From Bacillus tequilensis KCTC 13622 (GTDB taxonomy: Bacteria; Bacillota; Bacilli; Bacillales; Bacillaceae), in assembly GCF_000507145.1 (NCBI RefSeq), contig NZ_AYTO01000034.1, positions 1 through 64,000 on the forward strand: a DNA stretch of 64,000 nucleotides. Direction: 5' to 3'. The notes under the pieces were generated by a model. That model saw only the letters and a program-made list of their open reading frames with translations, made no database searches and was not told where the DNA came from. How positions within the stretch are numbered: position 1 is the first letter of the stretch; every line of letters begins with the position of its first letter. Below are positions 1-7,372 of the stretch, piece after piece. Position numbers and translations under genes: made by a program.

Positions 1-33
1 TACAGGGGAATTGATATTTTAAGGGAAAAATAA

Positions 34-60
34 AGGCTGTCGAGATTTTCTCGACAGCCT
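34..60 (-). terminator. Terminator hairpin downstream of yscB
   Basis: An 11-bp perfect stem (34-44 with 50-60) around a 5-nt loop. Read on the minus strand it is followed by TTATTTTT, so it suits the end of the minus-strand lipoprotein gene. It sits next to a second hairpin facing the other way. Confidence 0.75.
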
Positions 61-61
61 G

Positions 62-90
62 AGCCAAGGCATTCAGCCTTGGCTTTTTTT
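62..90 (+). terminator. Terminator for a plus-strand gene left of the window
   Basis: A 9-bp perfect stem (62-70 with 76-84) is followed by seven T on the plus strand. It should end transcription of whatever lies upstream of position 1 (lrgB or yscA by B. subtilis gene order, an inference). Confidence 0.75.
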
Positions 91-93
91 CTT

Positions 94-756
94 TTATGGT
101 GCGTCTTCGGGATCGATATACCCTTGCTTAATGCCCCATTCCACTTGATCGTCATGCCACTTTTTTCGTTCTTCATAGCCATAACCATCGTTATCAGGAA
201 GCTCTGAAGCTGGCTGTTGAATGGTTTTATCGGACTGGCTCGAGGAAGAAGGTGGATCCTGACTTTTAGATGAGGGTGTCTTGGTCTGCTGCCGTTCTGC
301 CTGCGATTGCCGCTTTTTTTCAGCGTTCGCTTTCTGCTCTTTTTGGATTGCTGCCTGCCGCTGTCTTTCAAGCTCAGCTTGTCTTTCCGCTTCCGCTAAT
401 TGCTGTCTCTCTGCAGCCTGCTGCTCTGCCAATCTCTGCCTCTCCGCCGCTTCCTCCTGCTGTTTCTTTCGTTTCGCTTCCCGCTCTTTTTCCCGTTTTT
501 TCTCGGCGGCGATCTGTCTTTGCTTCTCGGCTTCTTCTTTTGCCTTCAGCTTTCCTAACTTGGCAGCGAGTGGACTCTCGAAATTCCTGTCCGGTGAAAC
601 GGGTTTTAGTTTTTTCAGCTCTTTCTCTGGTTCCTTTTGATCAAATGCTGCGGCTGTCTTAACCGTTTCAGCTTTTGGTTCAGAAGATGTGCTGCTATTC
701 GAGCAACCGGTTAATATCAATATGAAAAATAAAGCAAGCTGTATCAGTTTGTTCAT
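94..756 (-). CDS. yscB: Putative lipoprotein with charged coiled coil (YscB)
   Basis: A 220-residue protein of unknown function. It starts with a lipoprotein signal peptide: MNK, a hydrophobic stretch, and lipobox LTGC with the lipidated Cys near residue 18. Residues about 65-160 are an almost unbroken run of Glu, Lys, Arg, Gln and Ala, predicted as one long helix or coiled coil, like the TolA middle region. A Ser/Pro/Gln linker (about 160-185) and a short acidic, aromatic C-terminus (YGYEERKKWHDDQVEWG) follow. It probably sits on the outer face of the membrane. It lies divergent from infC, the place of yscB in B. subtilis; the symbol rests on that synteny and my memory of the protein. Confidence 0.75.
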   Translation of the reverse strand: MNKLIQLALFFILILTGCSNSSTSSEPKAETVKTAAAFDQKEPEKELKKLKPVSPDRNFESPLAAKLGKLKAKEEAEKQRQIAAEKKREKEREAKRKKQQEEAAERQRLAEQQAAERQQLAEAERQAELERQRQAAIQKEQKANAEKKRQSQAERQQTKTPSSKSQDPPSSSSQSDKTIQQPASELPDNDGYGYEERKKWHDDQVEWGIKQGYIDPEDAP

Positions 757-1155
757 GTGTCAGACTCCCTTCTGCTCCTTATATCGGTTATCAATTAACT
801 TTACTTTACATTTTTTCCTGTCGGTGGTTTTATGAGAAGCTGTGAAATAAGGAAAAGGATGGGAGGCGACTATTGATTCTATATATAATAGAATCAGGTG
901 TTTACTATTCTCGGCTTCATAATGGGGTGTCAGCGGCTGGATGTGGGAACAGCAAATCAGCTATTTTCAGCATTTCCGGGGATCGGTCATGAAGCACCGC
1001 AGGCTGAACCGAGCTTATTCGACAGAACACTTGATGCGTGGCTGAGCGGGGCAGAAACTTTACATTCTGGGTGCAGATGAAAGATTTTCTTTTTCGCTCT
1101 TGCACTTACAGAAAACCCATGTTACAATGAAAAAGTTGTTCCGGATAAGTCGTTC
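757..1155. other. Intergenic region between yscB and the infC promoter
   Basis: About 400 bp hold no gene I can support. The yscB start and its ribosome site (reverse AGAAGGGAG near 766-774) lie at the left edge. A 23-bp palindrome is at 874-896. A weak open frame from a GTG at 898 to 1080 has no clear ribosome site and no recognisable domain. Confidence 0.5.
874..896. repeat. 23-bp perfect inverted repeat
   Basis: Arms TGATTCTAT and ATAGAATCA flank ATATA, so the whole 23 bp is self-complementary apart from the central base. No T-run follows in either direction, so a protein-binding site is likelier than a terminator. It lies 117 bp upstream of the yscB start and 260 bp before the infC promoter. 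The binding protein is unknown. Confidence 0.5.
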
Positions 1156-1184
1156 TTGACTAAAGATCCGGCATTGTGTAGAAT
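1156..1184 (+). promoter_or_regulatory. infC operon sigma-A promoter
   Basis: TTGACT (1156-1161) and TAGAAT (1179-1184) are separated by exactly 17 bp. Transcription should start near 1191, giving a leader of about 200 nt before infC. Confidence 0.8.
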
Positions 1185-1190
1185 AGTTAT

Positions 1191-1391
1191 TGAATTGAAT
1201 ATAAATCACAAGCAGAAGCACCCGCTTCTCACCTGATTGACACATGCATGTAGTTGGCAGGTTGACCGTACATTTTTATTGATACAGATGTTCGTAGTGT
1301 GGGTGTTTTATAATGCCCGCACTTTTTGTTTGCCTGCAAATGCAGTCAAAATGAGTTGTGAATCAATTCGAAGAAACTATGGAGGTGGCTC
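1191..1391 (+). ncRNA. Ribosomal protein L20-type leader of infC-rpmI-rplT
   Basis: This structured 5' leader precedes the IF3-L35-L20 operon. A hairpin at 1296-1323 (AGTGTGGGT with GCCCGCACT, two G-U pairs) followed by a T-rich run is a premature terminator. In low-GC Gram-positive bacteria L20 is known to bind such leaders and raise termination, so the operon is autoregulated. The promoter position, hairpin and first ribosome site are seen here; L20 binding is inferred from the family. Confidence 0.75.
1296..1330 (+). terminator. Attenuator hairpin in the infC leader
   Basis: Nine-bp stem 1296-1304 with 1315-1323, ten-nt loop, then TTTTTGTTT. It lies 62 bp before the infC start and is the likely point of L20-dependent early termination. 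Confidence 0.75.
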
Positions 1392-1913
1392 ATTATTAGC
1401 AAAGATCAATTGGTTAATGAGGGTATCCGTGCACGTGAAGTTCGTCTGATCGGACAAAATGGCGATCAGCTCGGCATCAAGTCCCGTCAGGAGGCACTTG
1501 AAATCGCCGGCCGCGCAAATCTTGACCTTGTATTAGTTGCAGCGAATGCAAAACCGCCTGTATGCCGCATTATGGACTACGGTAAGTTCAGATTCGAGCA
1601 GCAGAAAAAGGACAAAGAAGCACGCAAAAATCAAAAAATCATTAACTTAAAAGAAGTTAGATTAAGTCCGACAATCGATGAGCATGACTTTAACACGAAA
1701 TTGCGAAATGCGATTAAATTCCTTGAAAAAGGCGATAAAGTGAAAGCTTCTATCCGCTTTAAAGGACGCGCAATCACTCATAAAGAAATCGGCCAGCGCG
1801 TATTGGACCGTTTTTCTGAAGCATGTGCGGAAGTTGCGACTGTCGAAACAAAACCAAAAATGGACGGCCGCAGCATGTTCTTAATGCTCGCGCCGAAAAA
1901 CGAAAAGCAATAA
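1392..1913 (+). CDS. infC: Translation initiation factor IF-3, AUU start
   Basis: IF-3 binds the 30S subunit, keeps it from joining 50S early and proofreads the start codon. The 173-residue protein has the usual N-domain (about 1-75, with [12 protein letters not shown]), a lysine-rich linker and the C-domain (KEVRLSPTI onward). I place the start at ATT 1392, nine residues upstream of the family core LVNEGIR, because GGAGGTG lies at 1381-1387 with ideal spacing and no ATG, GTG or TTG fits as well. AUU is the classic infC start; since IF-3 disfavours non-standard starts, it gives autoregulation. First gene of the operon with rpmI 12 bp later. Confidence 0.93.
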   Translation: MISKDQLVNEGIRAREVRLIGQNGDQLGIKSRQEALEIAGRANLDLVLVAANAKPPVCRIMDYGKFRFEQQKKDKEARKNQKIINLKEVRLSPTIDEHDFNTKLRNAIKFLEKGDKVKASIRFKGRAITHKEIGQRVLDRFSEACAEVATVETKPKMDGRSMFLMLAPKNEKQ

Positions 1914-2126
<213 letters not shown>

Positions 2127-2145
2127 TCGGACAAGGAACAATTAG

Positions 2146-2517
<372 letters not shown>

Positions 2518-2525
2518 TTAGATAG

Positions 2526-2553
2526 AGCCGCTCTTCTGGAGAGCGGCTTTTTT
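2526..2553 (+). terminator. Terminator of infC-rpmI-rplT
   Basis: Nine-bp perfect GC-rich stem (AGCCGCTCT with AGAGCGGCT), five-nt loop, then TTTTTT. Confidence 0.88.
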
Positions 2554-2572
2554 CTATAAAGGATGAGGCAAC

Positions 2573-2842
2573 ATGGTGATTGCAGTCTATTTGGTGCTGA
2601 TGAATCTGTGCGGTTTTTGGGTGATGGGTGTTGACAAACGCAAAGCGCAGCAGCACAAATGGAGAATTTCTGAAGACCGGCTGTGGCTGATAGCCATCGT
2701 GTTTGGAGCGCTTGGTGTCTGGCTTGGCATGCAAACCTTCAGGCATAAAACGAAACACGCTTCTTTTAAGTACGGAGTACCGCTTCTTCTTGTAATTGAA
2801 GCGATCTTGGTCGGCATTTACTACAGTCCGTTTGATTTATAA
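2573..2842 (+). CDS. ysdA: Small membrane protein YsdA, DUF1294 family
   Basis: An 89-residue protein with three likely membrane helices: residues about 1-20, 40-58 (LIAIVFGALGVWLGMQTF) and 68-85. The conserved DUF1294 core is visible: DKRKAQQHKWRISE after the first helix and FRHKTKHASFKYG before the last. Molecular function is not known. It starts 20 bp after the rplT terminator, with AAGGATGAGG as a modest ribosome site, so it may be read by readthrough or a weak promoter of its own. It converges on ysdB across a shared terminator. Confidence 0.85.
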   Translation: MVIAVYLVLMNLCGFWVMGVDKRKAQQHKWRISEDRLWLIAIVFGALGVWLGMQTFRHKTKHASFKYGVPLLLVIEAILVGIYYSPFDL

Positions 2843-2881
2843 AAAGCAGAAAAGCGTTTTAACGCTCTTCTGCTTTTTTTG
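2841..2881. terminator. Bidirectional terminator between ysdA and ysdB
   Basis: An 18-bp stem, interrupted by one mismatch (2841-2858 with 2861-2878), with A-run and T-run on opposite sides so it can act in both directions. It overlaps the last codons of ysdB. Confidence 0.8.
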
Positions 2882-3251
2882 CGAGTTTAATGGGCTGGTC
2901 CCAGTCAATCTTACAATTTGGATATCGTTCCAGCACTTTTTCTTCAATGTTCTCAAAATCATTTGCAGAGAAATGCCTTAGCTTCTCAGGAGATTCTGTC
3001 CAGACAAAGATCGTGTGGATAAATAGCGGATGATCCTTGGAAGGAATATGCTTTTCTCCTTCAAAAAGCACGCCTTTATACGTCAGCTGAAAGTTCTTCC
3101 GAGCATTGTTCTGTTCATCGACAATATAAAAATGTTCTTTTGATTGGGCCAGCTTAAGCCTTCTCTTTGGATTCGCGACATATTTGACCACGGCATAAAT
3201 ACAATAAGCAAAAAGTGCAAGCAATAAAATCCTTAAAACCATGACAAACAT
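2859..3251 (-). CDS. ysdB: Membrane-anchored protein YsdB, sigma-W regulon
   Basis: A 130-residue protein of unknown function with one N-terminal membrane helix (about residues 3-22, LRILLLALFAYCIYAVVKYV) and a soluble tail ending in KKAEER. I take the ATG at 3251: AAGGGGGTG lies just upstream with correct spacing, whereas an upstream ATG at 3317 would lie beyond the promoter elements. The promoter at 3291-3316 fits sigma-W, the extracytoplasmic factor for cell-envelope stress, which suggests a role at the stressed membrane. Its 3' end forms one arm of the shared terminator. Confidence 0.85.
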   Translation of the reverse strand: MFVMVLRILLLALFAYCIYAVVKYVANPKRRLKLAQSKEHFYIVDEQNNARKNFQLTYKGVLFEGEKHIPSKDHPLFIHTIFVWTESPEKLRHFSANDFENIEEKVLERYPNCKIDWDQPIKLAKKAEER

Positions 3252-3290
3252 TGTGTGAAGGCACCCCCTTATTGTGATGATCTGATGTAA

Positions 3291-3316
3291 TACGAAGAGC
3301 ATTGAAAAAGGTTTCA
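3291..3316 (-). promoter_or_regulatory. Sigma-W promoter of ysdB
   Basis: On the minus strand TGAAAC (3316-3311) and CGTATT beginning at 3294 are 16 bp apart. TGAAAC-N16-CGTA is the classic sigma-W pattern. Start site predicted near 3282-3285, about 32 nt before the coding start. Confidence 0.8.
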
Positions 3317-3434
3317 CTTTTTCTAAAAGAAAGTTCTAAAAACATATACCCGATTTTCAAGTGATTTAGTCGTATGGTTAGCGCCAGGTTTTGTATAATA
3401 AGAATGCAGGACTGATGAAGGAGGTTTTTGGAAC

Positions 3435-4520
3435 ATGGCAAAATTAGATGAAACACTGACCATGCTGAAAGATTTAACAGATGCAAAAGGCATTCCGGGA
3501 AATGAGAGAGAAGTAAGGCAAGTGATGAAATCATACATAGAGCCATTTGCTGATGAGGTCACAACAGATCGGCTGGGCAGTTTAATCGCCAAAAAAACAG
3601 GTGCGGAAAACGGCCCGAAAATTATGATCGCCGGACATTTGGACGAAGTCGGCTTTATGGTGACACAAATCACCGATAAAGGCTTTATCCGTTTTCAAAC
3701 TGTTGGCGGCTGGTGGGCTCAGGTGATGTTGGCCCAGCGTGTCACCATCGTGACAAAAAAAGGCGAGATCACAGGAGTTATCGGCTCTAAGCCGCCGCAT
3801 ATTTTATCTCCTGAAGCGAGAAAAAAATCAGTGGAAATCAAAGATATGTTTATTGATATCGGAGCGTCAAGCCGGGAAGAAGCCTTGGGATGGGGTGTGC
3901 TTCCGGGAGATATGATTGTTCCGCATTTTGAATTTACGGTCATGAACAATGAAAAATTCTTATTGGCGAAGGCATGGGACAACCGCATCGGCTGTGCGAT
4001 TGCGATCGATGTGTTAAGAAATTTACAAAACACAGATCATCCAAATATTGTGTATGGTGTCGGAACCGTGCAGGAGGAAGTCGGTCTGAGGGGAGCGAAA
4101 ACGGCTGCACACACCATTCAGCCTGATATCGCGTTCGGTGTTGATGTAGGAATAGCAGGAGACACACCTGGCATTTCGGAGAAGGAAGCGCAAAGCAAAA
4201 TGGGCAAAGGCCCGCAGATTATCATCTACGATGCATCCATGGTTTCTCACAAAGGTTTGCGCGACGCAGTTGTCGCTACCGCAGAGGAAGCAGGCATTCC
4301 GTACCAATTTGATGCCATCGCCGGGGGCGGAACGGACTCGGGATCTATCCATTTGACGGCAAACGGAGTTCCTGCGCTGTCCATCACCATTGCAACCCGC
4401 TACATTCATACGCACGCGGCTATGCTGCATCGTGACGATTATGAAAACGCGGTCAAATTAATTACAGAAGTCATTAAGAAATTAGACCGGAAAACGGTTG
4501 ATGAAATTACGTACCAATAA
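3435..4520 (+). CDS. ysdC: M42-family glutamyl aminopeptidase-like metallopeptidase
   Basis: A 361-residue cytosolic co-catalytic metallopeptidase that should trim N-terminal residues from peptides. Metal and active-site motifs of family M42 are present: AGHLDEVG (His and Asp near 67-69), WDNRIGC (about 182), the catalytic pair in [10 protein letters not shown] (about 213-216), GVDVG, GGGTDSG and the C-terminal HTHAAM. Length is typical. A near-perfect GAAGGAGG ribosome site precedes the ATG, and a terminator follows, so it looks monocistronic. Such enzymes often form large tetrahedral complexes; the substrate is not deducible here. Confidence 0.88.
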   Translation: MAKLDETLTMLKDLTDAKGIPGNEREVRQVMKSYIEPFADEVTTDRLGSLIAKKTGAENGPKIMIAGHLDEVGFMVTQITDKGFIRFQTVGGWWAQVMLAQRVTIVTKKGEITGVIGSKPPHILSPEARKKSVEIKDMFIDIGASSREEALGWGVLPGDMIVPHFEFTVMNNEKFLLAKAWDNRIGCAIAIDVLRNLQNTDHPNIVYGVGTVQEEVGLRGAKTAAHTIQPDIAFGVDVGIAGDTPGISEKEAQSKMGKGPQIIIYDASMVSHKGLRDAVVATAEEAGIPYQFDAIAGGGTDSGSIHLTANGVPALSITIATRYIHTHAAMLHRDDYENAVKLITEVIKKLDRKTVDEITYQ

Positions 4521-4530
4521 AGATACGGAG

Positions 4531-4563
4531 GAATCCGCCTGTTGAGGCGGATTCTTATTTTTT
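4531..4563 (+). terminator. ysdC terminator
   Basis: Ten-bp perfect stem GAATCCGCCT with AGGCGGATTC, four-nt loop, then a T-rich tract (TTATTTTTTAT). Confidence 0.8.
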
Positions 4564-4575
4564 ATCTGTACAAAT
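4560..4575 (+). promoter_or_regulatory. AraR operator over the abnA promoter
   Basis: The half-site GTACAAAT (4568-4575) matches the AraR consensus ATTTGTACGTACAAAT fully on one side and partly on the other (12 of 16). It covers a possible -35 (TGTACA, 4567-4572) placed 17 bp before TACAAT (4590-4595). Bound AraR would block the polymerase. Single-operator control of abnA by AraR is established in B. subtilis; these exact boxes are my reading. Confidence 0.6.
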
Positions 4576-4679
4576 TATGACGGAGTGACTACAATAAAGA
4601 AGATACCGAAAATTTCCTGTACATGTTGATATATGATATGTTGCTCATTTGTAAGGAAGGGAGGAGTAACCACTATTTT

Positions 4680-4693
4680 TGTAAGCGTTTTCT
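4680..4693 (+). promoter_or_regulatory. CcpA site (cre) before abnA
   Basis: TGTAAGCGTTTTCT matches the cre consensus TGWAANCGNTNWCA at 13 of 14 positions and lies 22 bp before the abnA start codon, downstream of the promoter. It should act as a carbon-catabolite roadblock. Confidence 0.75.
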
Positions 4694-4715
4694 ATTCTAA
4701 GGGAGGTGGACAATA

Positions 4716-5687
4716 TTGAAAAAGAAAAAAACATGGAAACGCTTCTTTCATCTATCTAGTGCCGCTCTGGCTGCAGGTTTGCTATTCACTTCCGCAGCTC
4801 CCGCAGAAGCCGCATTTTGGGGGGCATCTAATGAGCTGCTTCACGACCCGACTATGATTAAAGAGGGGAGCTCGTGGTATGCGTTTGGAACAGGGCTTAC
4901 TGAAGAACGAGGTCTCCGGGTTCTGAAATCGTCGGACGCTAAAAACTGGACCGTACAAAAATCCATTTTCAGTACACCGCTATCGTGGTGGTCGAATTAT
5001 GTGCCGAATTACGGTCAAAACCAGTGGGCCCCGGACATCCAATCCTATAACGGGAAGTACTGGCTGTATTATTCCGTTTCTTCCTTTGGCAGCAATACAT
5101 CTGCCATTGGACTGGCATCTTCACCGAGTATCAGTTCGGGAAGCTGGAAGGACGAGGGCTTAGTGATCCGTTCGACAAGCTCTAATCATTACAACGCCAT
5201 TGATCCGGAGCTGACATTTGATAAGGATGGCAGCCCGTGGCTTGCATTCGGCTCATTTTGGAGCGGCATTAAGCTGACCAAGCTTGATAAGAATACGATG
5301 AAGCCAGCAGGCTCGCTCTATTCAATTGCAGCAAGACCTAATAATGGTGGGGCGCTGGAAGCTCCTACCCTAACGTATCAGAATGGCTACTACTATTTAA
5401 TGGTTTCATTTGATAAATGCTGTGACGGGGTAAACAGCACGTACAAAATTGCTTACGGAAGATCTAAAAGCATTACAGGCCCTTATCTTGATAAAAGCGG
5501 CAAAAGCATGCTGGAAGGCGGGGGCACCATTTTGGATGCCGGCAATGATCAATGGAAGGGCCCTGGCGGCCAGGATATTGTAAATGGAAATATTCTTGTT
5601 CGTCATGCCTATGACGCCAAGGACAACGGTATTCCGAAGCTTCTCATCAATGATTTGAACTGGAGCTCGGGCTGGCCGTCCTATTGA
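4716..5687 (+). CDS. abnA: Secreted endo-1,5-alpha-L-arabinanase, GH43
   Basis: This exported enzyme cuts the alpha-1,5-linked backbone of arabinan outside the cell and feeds arabino-oligosaccharides to the ara system. The 323-residue protein has a Sec signal peptide (MKKKKTWKR, hydrophobic stretch, AAPAEAA cleavage near 32). The five-bladed GH43 fold's catalytic acids are in place: HDPTM (Asp about 44), IDPELTF (Asp near 163) and EAPTLTY (Glu near 215). The start is TTG 4716, with GGGAGGTGG seven bases upstream. AraR and CcpA sites lie upstream and a terminator downstream, so it is monocistronic but co-regulated with the following araA operon. Confidence 0.95.
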   Translation: MKKKKTWKRFFHLSSAALAAGLLFTSAAPAEAAFWGASNELLHDPTMIKEGSSWYAFGTGLTEERGLRVLKSSDAKNWTVQKSIFSTPLSWWSNYVPNYGQNQWAPDIQSYNGKYWLYYSVSSFGSNTSAIGLASSPSISSGSWKDEGLVIRSTSSNHYNAIDPELTFDKDGSPWLAFGSFWSGIKLTKLDKNTMKPAGSLYSIAARPNNGGALEAPTLTYQNGYYYLMVSFDKCCDGVNSTYKIAYGRSKSITGPYLDKSGKSMLEGGGTILDAGNDQWKGPGGQDIVNGNILVRHAYDAKDNGIPKLLINDLNWSSGWPSY

Positions 5688-5690
5688 ACG

Positions 5691-5718
5691 AAAAGCCGGG
5701 CGCTGCCCCGGCTTTTTT
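5691..5718 (+). terminator. abnA terminator
   Basis: Ten-bp stem AAAAGCCGGG with CCCGGCTTTT and a T-run, four bases after the stop codon and just before the araA promoter. Confidence 0.85.
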
Positions 5719-5730
5719 AAAAAGAAAAGA

Positions 5731-5759
5731 TTGACAGTATAATAGTCAATTACTATAAT
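5731..5759 (+). promoter_or_regulatory. araABDLMNPQ-abfA promoter
   Basis: Consensus TTGACA (5731-5736) and TATAAT (5754-5759) with a 17-bp spacer: a perfect sigma-A promoter that needs tight repression. Start predicted near 5766, inside the first AraR operator. Confidence 0.9.
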
Positions 5760-5761
5760 GT

Positions 5762-5777
5762 AGTTGTTCGTACAAAT
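5762..5777 (+). promoter_or_regulatory. AraR operator 1 of the ara operon
   Basis: AGTTGTTCGTACAAAT matches the AraR consensus ATTTGTACGTACAAAT at 14 of 16 positions and overlaps the transcription start. Its centre is 42 bp (four helical turns) from the second operator. Confidence 0.82.
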
Positions 5778-5803
5778 TAATGTTTAAAGGTCATTTTCTC
5801 ACT

Positions 5804-5819
5804 ATTAGTACGTATCTTT
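5804..5819 (+). promoter_or_regulatory. AraR operator 2 of the ara operon
   Basis: ATTAGTACGTATCTTT matches 11 of 16 AraR consensus positions with the GTACGTA core intact. It is in helical phase with operator 1, as expected for cooperative binding with DNA looping, which is known for B. subtilis araABDLMNPQ-abfA. Confidence 0.75.
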
Positions 5820-5829
5820 ATATTGTGTT

Positions 5830-5843
5830 TGTAAGCGTTTTAT
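5830..5843 (+). promoter_or_regulatory. CcpA site (cre) before araA
   Basis: TGTAAGCGTTTTAT shares 12 of 14 positions with the cre consensus and lies in the untranslated leader, 23 bp before the araA start, where bound CcpA would block elongation. Confidence 0.72.
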
Positions 5844-5866
5844 TTTATAGGGAAGGGGCAGTTTAC

Positions 5867-7357
5867 ATGCTTCAGACAAAGGATTATGAATTCTGGTTTG
5901 TAACAGGAAGCCAGCACCTATACGGGGAAGAGACGCTGGAACTGGTGGACCAGCATGCGAAAAGCATTTGTGAGGGGCTCAGCGGGATTTCTTCCAGATA
6001 TAAAATCACGCATAAGCCCGTCGTTACCTCATCGGAAACCATCAGACAGCTGTTAAGAGATGCGGAGTACAGTGAGACATGCGCCGGGATCATCACATGG
6101 ATGCACACATTTTCTCCCGCAAAAATGTGGATAGAAGGCCTTTCTTCTTATCAAAAACCGCTTATGCATCTGCATACTCAATATAATCGCGATATCCCGT
6201 GGGGTACGATTGACATGGATTTTATGAACAGCAACCAATCCGCACACGGCGACCGTGAGTACGGTTATATCAACTCGCGAATGGGGCTGAACCGGAAAGT
6301 CATTGCAGGTTATTGGGATGATGAAGAAGTGAAGAAAGAGATTTCTCGATGGATGGATACGGCAGCTGCATTAAATGAAAGCAGACATATTAAGGTTGCC
6401 AGATTCGGAGATAACATGCGCCACGTCGCGGTAACGGACGGAGACAAGGTAGGGGCGCATATTCAATTTGGCTGGCAGGTTGATGGATATGGCATCGGAG
6501 ACCTTGTTGACGTAATGAACCGCATTACGGATGACGAGGTTGACACGCTTTATGCCGAGTATGACAGGCTTTATGTGATCAGCGAGGAAACAAAACGTGA
6601 TGAAGCAAAAGCAGCGTCCATTAAAGAACAGGCGAAAATTGAACTAGGCTTAACCGCTTTTCTTGAACAAGGAGGCTATACAGCTTTTACGACATCGTTT
6701 GAAGTGCTGCACGGAATGAAACAGCTGCCGGGACTTGCGGTTCAGCGCCTGATGGAGAAGGGCTACGGGTTCGCCGGTGAGGGAGATTGGAAGACAGCGG
6801 CTCTTGTACGGATGATGAAAATCATGGCTGAAGGAAAAAGAACTTCCTTCATGGAAGATTATACGTATCATTTTGAACCGGGAAATGAAATGATTCTGGG
6901 CTCGCACATGCTGGAAGTGTGTCCGACGGTCGCTTTGGATCAGCCGAAAATCGAGGTTCATCCGCTTTCAATCGGAGGCAAGGAGGACCCTGCGCGTTTT
7001 GTATTTAACGGCATCAGCGGTTCAGCCATTCAGGCAAGCCTTGTTGATATTGGGGGACGTTTTCGCCTTGTTTTGAATGAGGTCAACGGACAGGAAATTG
7101 ATAAAGACATGCCGAATCTGCCTGTGGCCCGTGTTCTCTGGAAGCCGGAGCCGTCATTGAAAACAGCGGCGGAGGCATGGATTCTAGCCGGCGGCGCACA
7201 CCATACCTGCTTGTCTTATGAACTGACAGCGGAGCAAATGCTCGATTGGGCGGAAATGGCGGGGATCGAAAGTGTTCTCATTTCCCGTGATACGACAATT
7301 CACAAGCTGAAACACGAATTAAAATGGAACGAGGCGCTTTACCGGCTTCAAAAGTAG
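5867..7357 (+). CDS. araA: L-arabinose isomerase
   Basis: Converts L-arabinose to L-ribulose, the first intracellular step of arabinose use. The Mn-dependent cytosolic enzyme is 496 residues from the ATG at 5867 (MLQTKDYEFWFVTGSQ), the full family length. The frame stays open upstream to an ATG at 5780, but that codon lies in the untranslated leader beside the first AraR operator, while 5867 has GGGAAGGGG in front. Conserved arabinose-isomerase stretches include MHTFSPAKMWI and HGVG-region residues around EHAPEVPT-type positions, here EVLHGMKQLPG and FEPGNEMILGSHMLEVCP. First gene of the nine-gene operon. Confidence 0.96.
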   Translation: MLQTKDYEFWFVTGSQHLYGEETLELVDQHAKSICEGLSGISSRYKITHKPVVTSSETIRQLLRDAEYSETCAGIITWMHTFSPAKMWIEGLSSYQKPLMHLHTQYNRDIPWGTIDMDFMNSNQSAHGDREYGYINSRMGLNRKVIAGYWDDEEVKKEISRWMDTAAALNESRHIKVARFGDNMRHVAVTDGDKVGAHIQFGWQVDGYGIGDLVDVMNRITDDEVDTLYAEYDRLYVISEETKRDEAKAASIKEQAKIELGLTAFLEQGGYTAFTTSFEVLHGMKQLPGLAVQRLMEKGYGFAGEGDWKTAALVRMMKIMAEGKRTSFMEDYTYHFEPGNEMILGSHMLEVCPTVALDQPKIEVHPLSIGGKEDPARFVFNGISGSAIQASLVDIGGRFRLVLNEVNGQEIDKDMPNLPVARVLWKPEPSLKTAAEAWILAGGAHHTCLSYELTAEQMLDWAEMAGIESVLISRDTTIHKLKHELKWNEALYRLQK

Positions 7358-7372
7358 AGAGGGGGATGTCAT

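Noticed and set aside
270..662. Two long plus-strand frames opposite yscB
   Set aside because: They are mirror images of the repetitive coiled-coil codons of yscB and have no start signals.
898..1080. Plus-strand 60-codon frame
   Set aside because: It has no ribosome site before its GTG or internal ATG, no recognisable domain, and abuts the infC promoter. A chance frame is likelier.
5780..5866. N-terminal extension of AraA from ATG 5780
   Set aside because: The ATG is in the leader beside the AraR operators, has no ribosome site, and adds 29 residues not found in the family.
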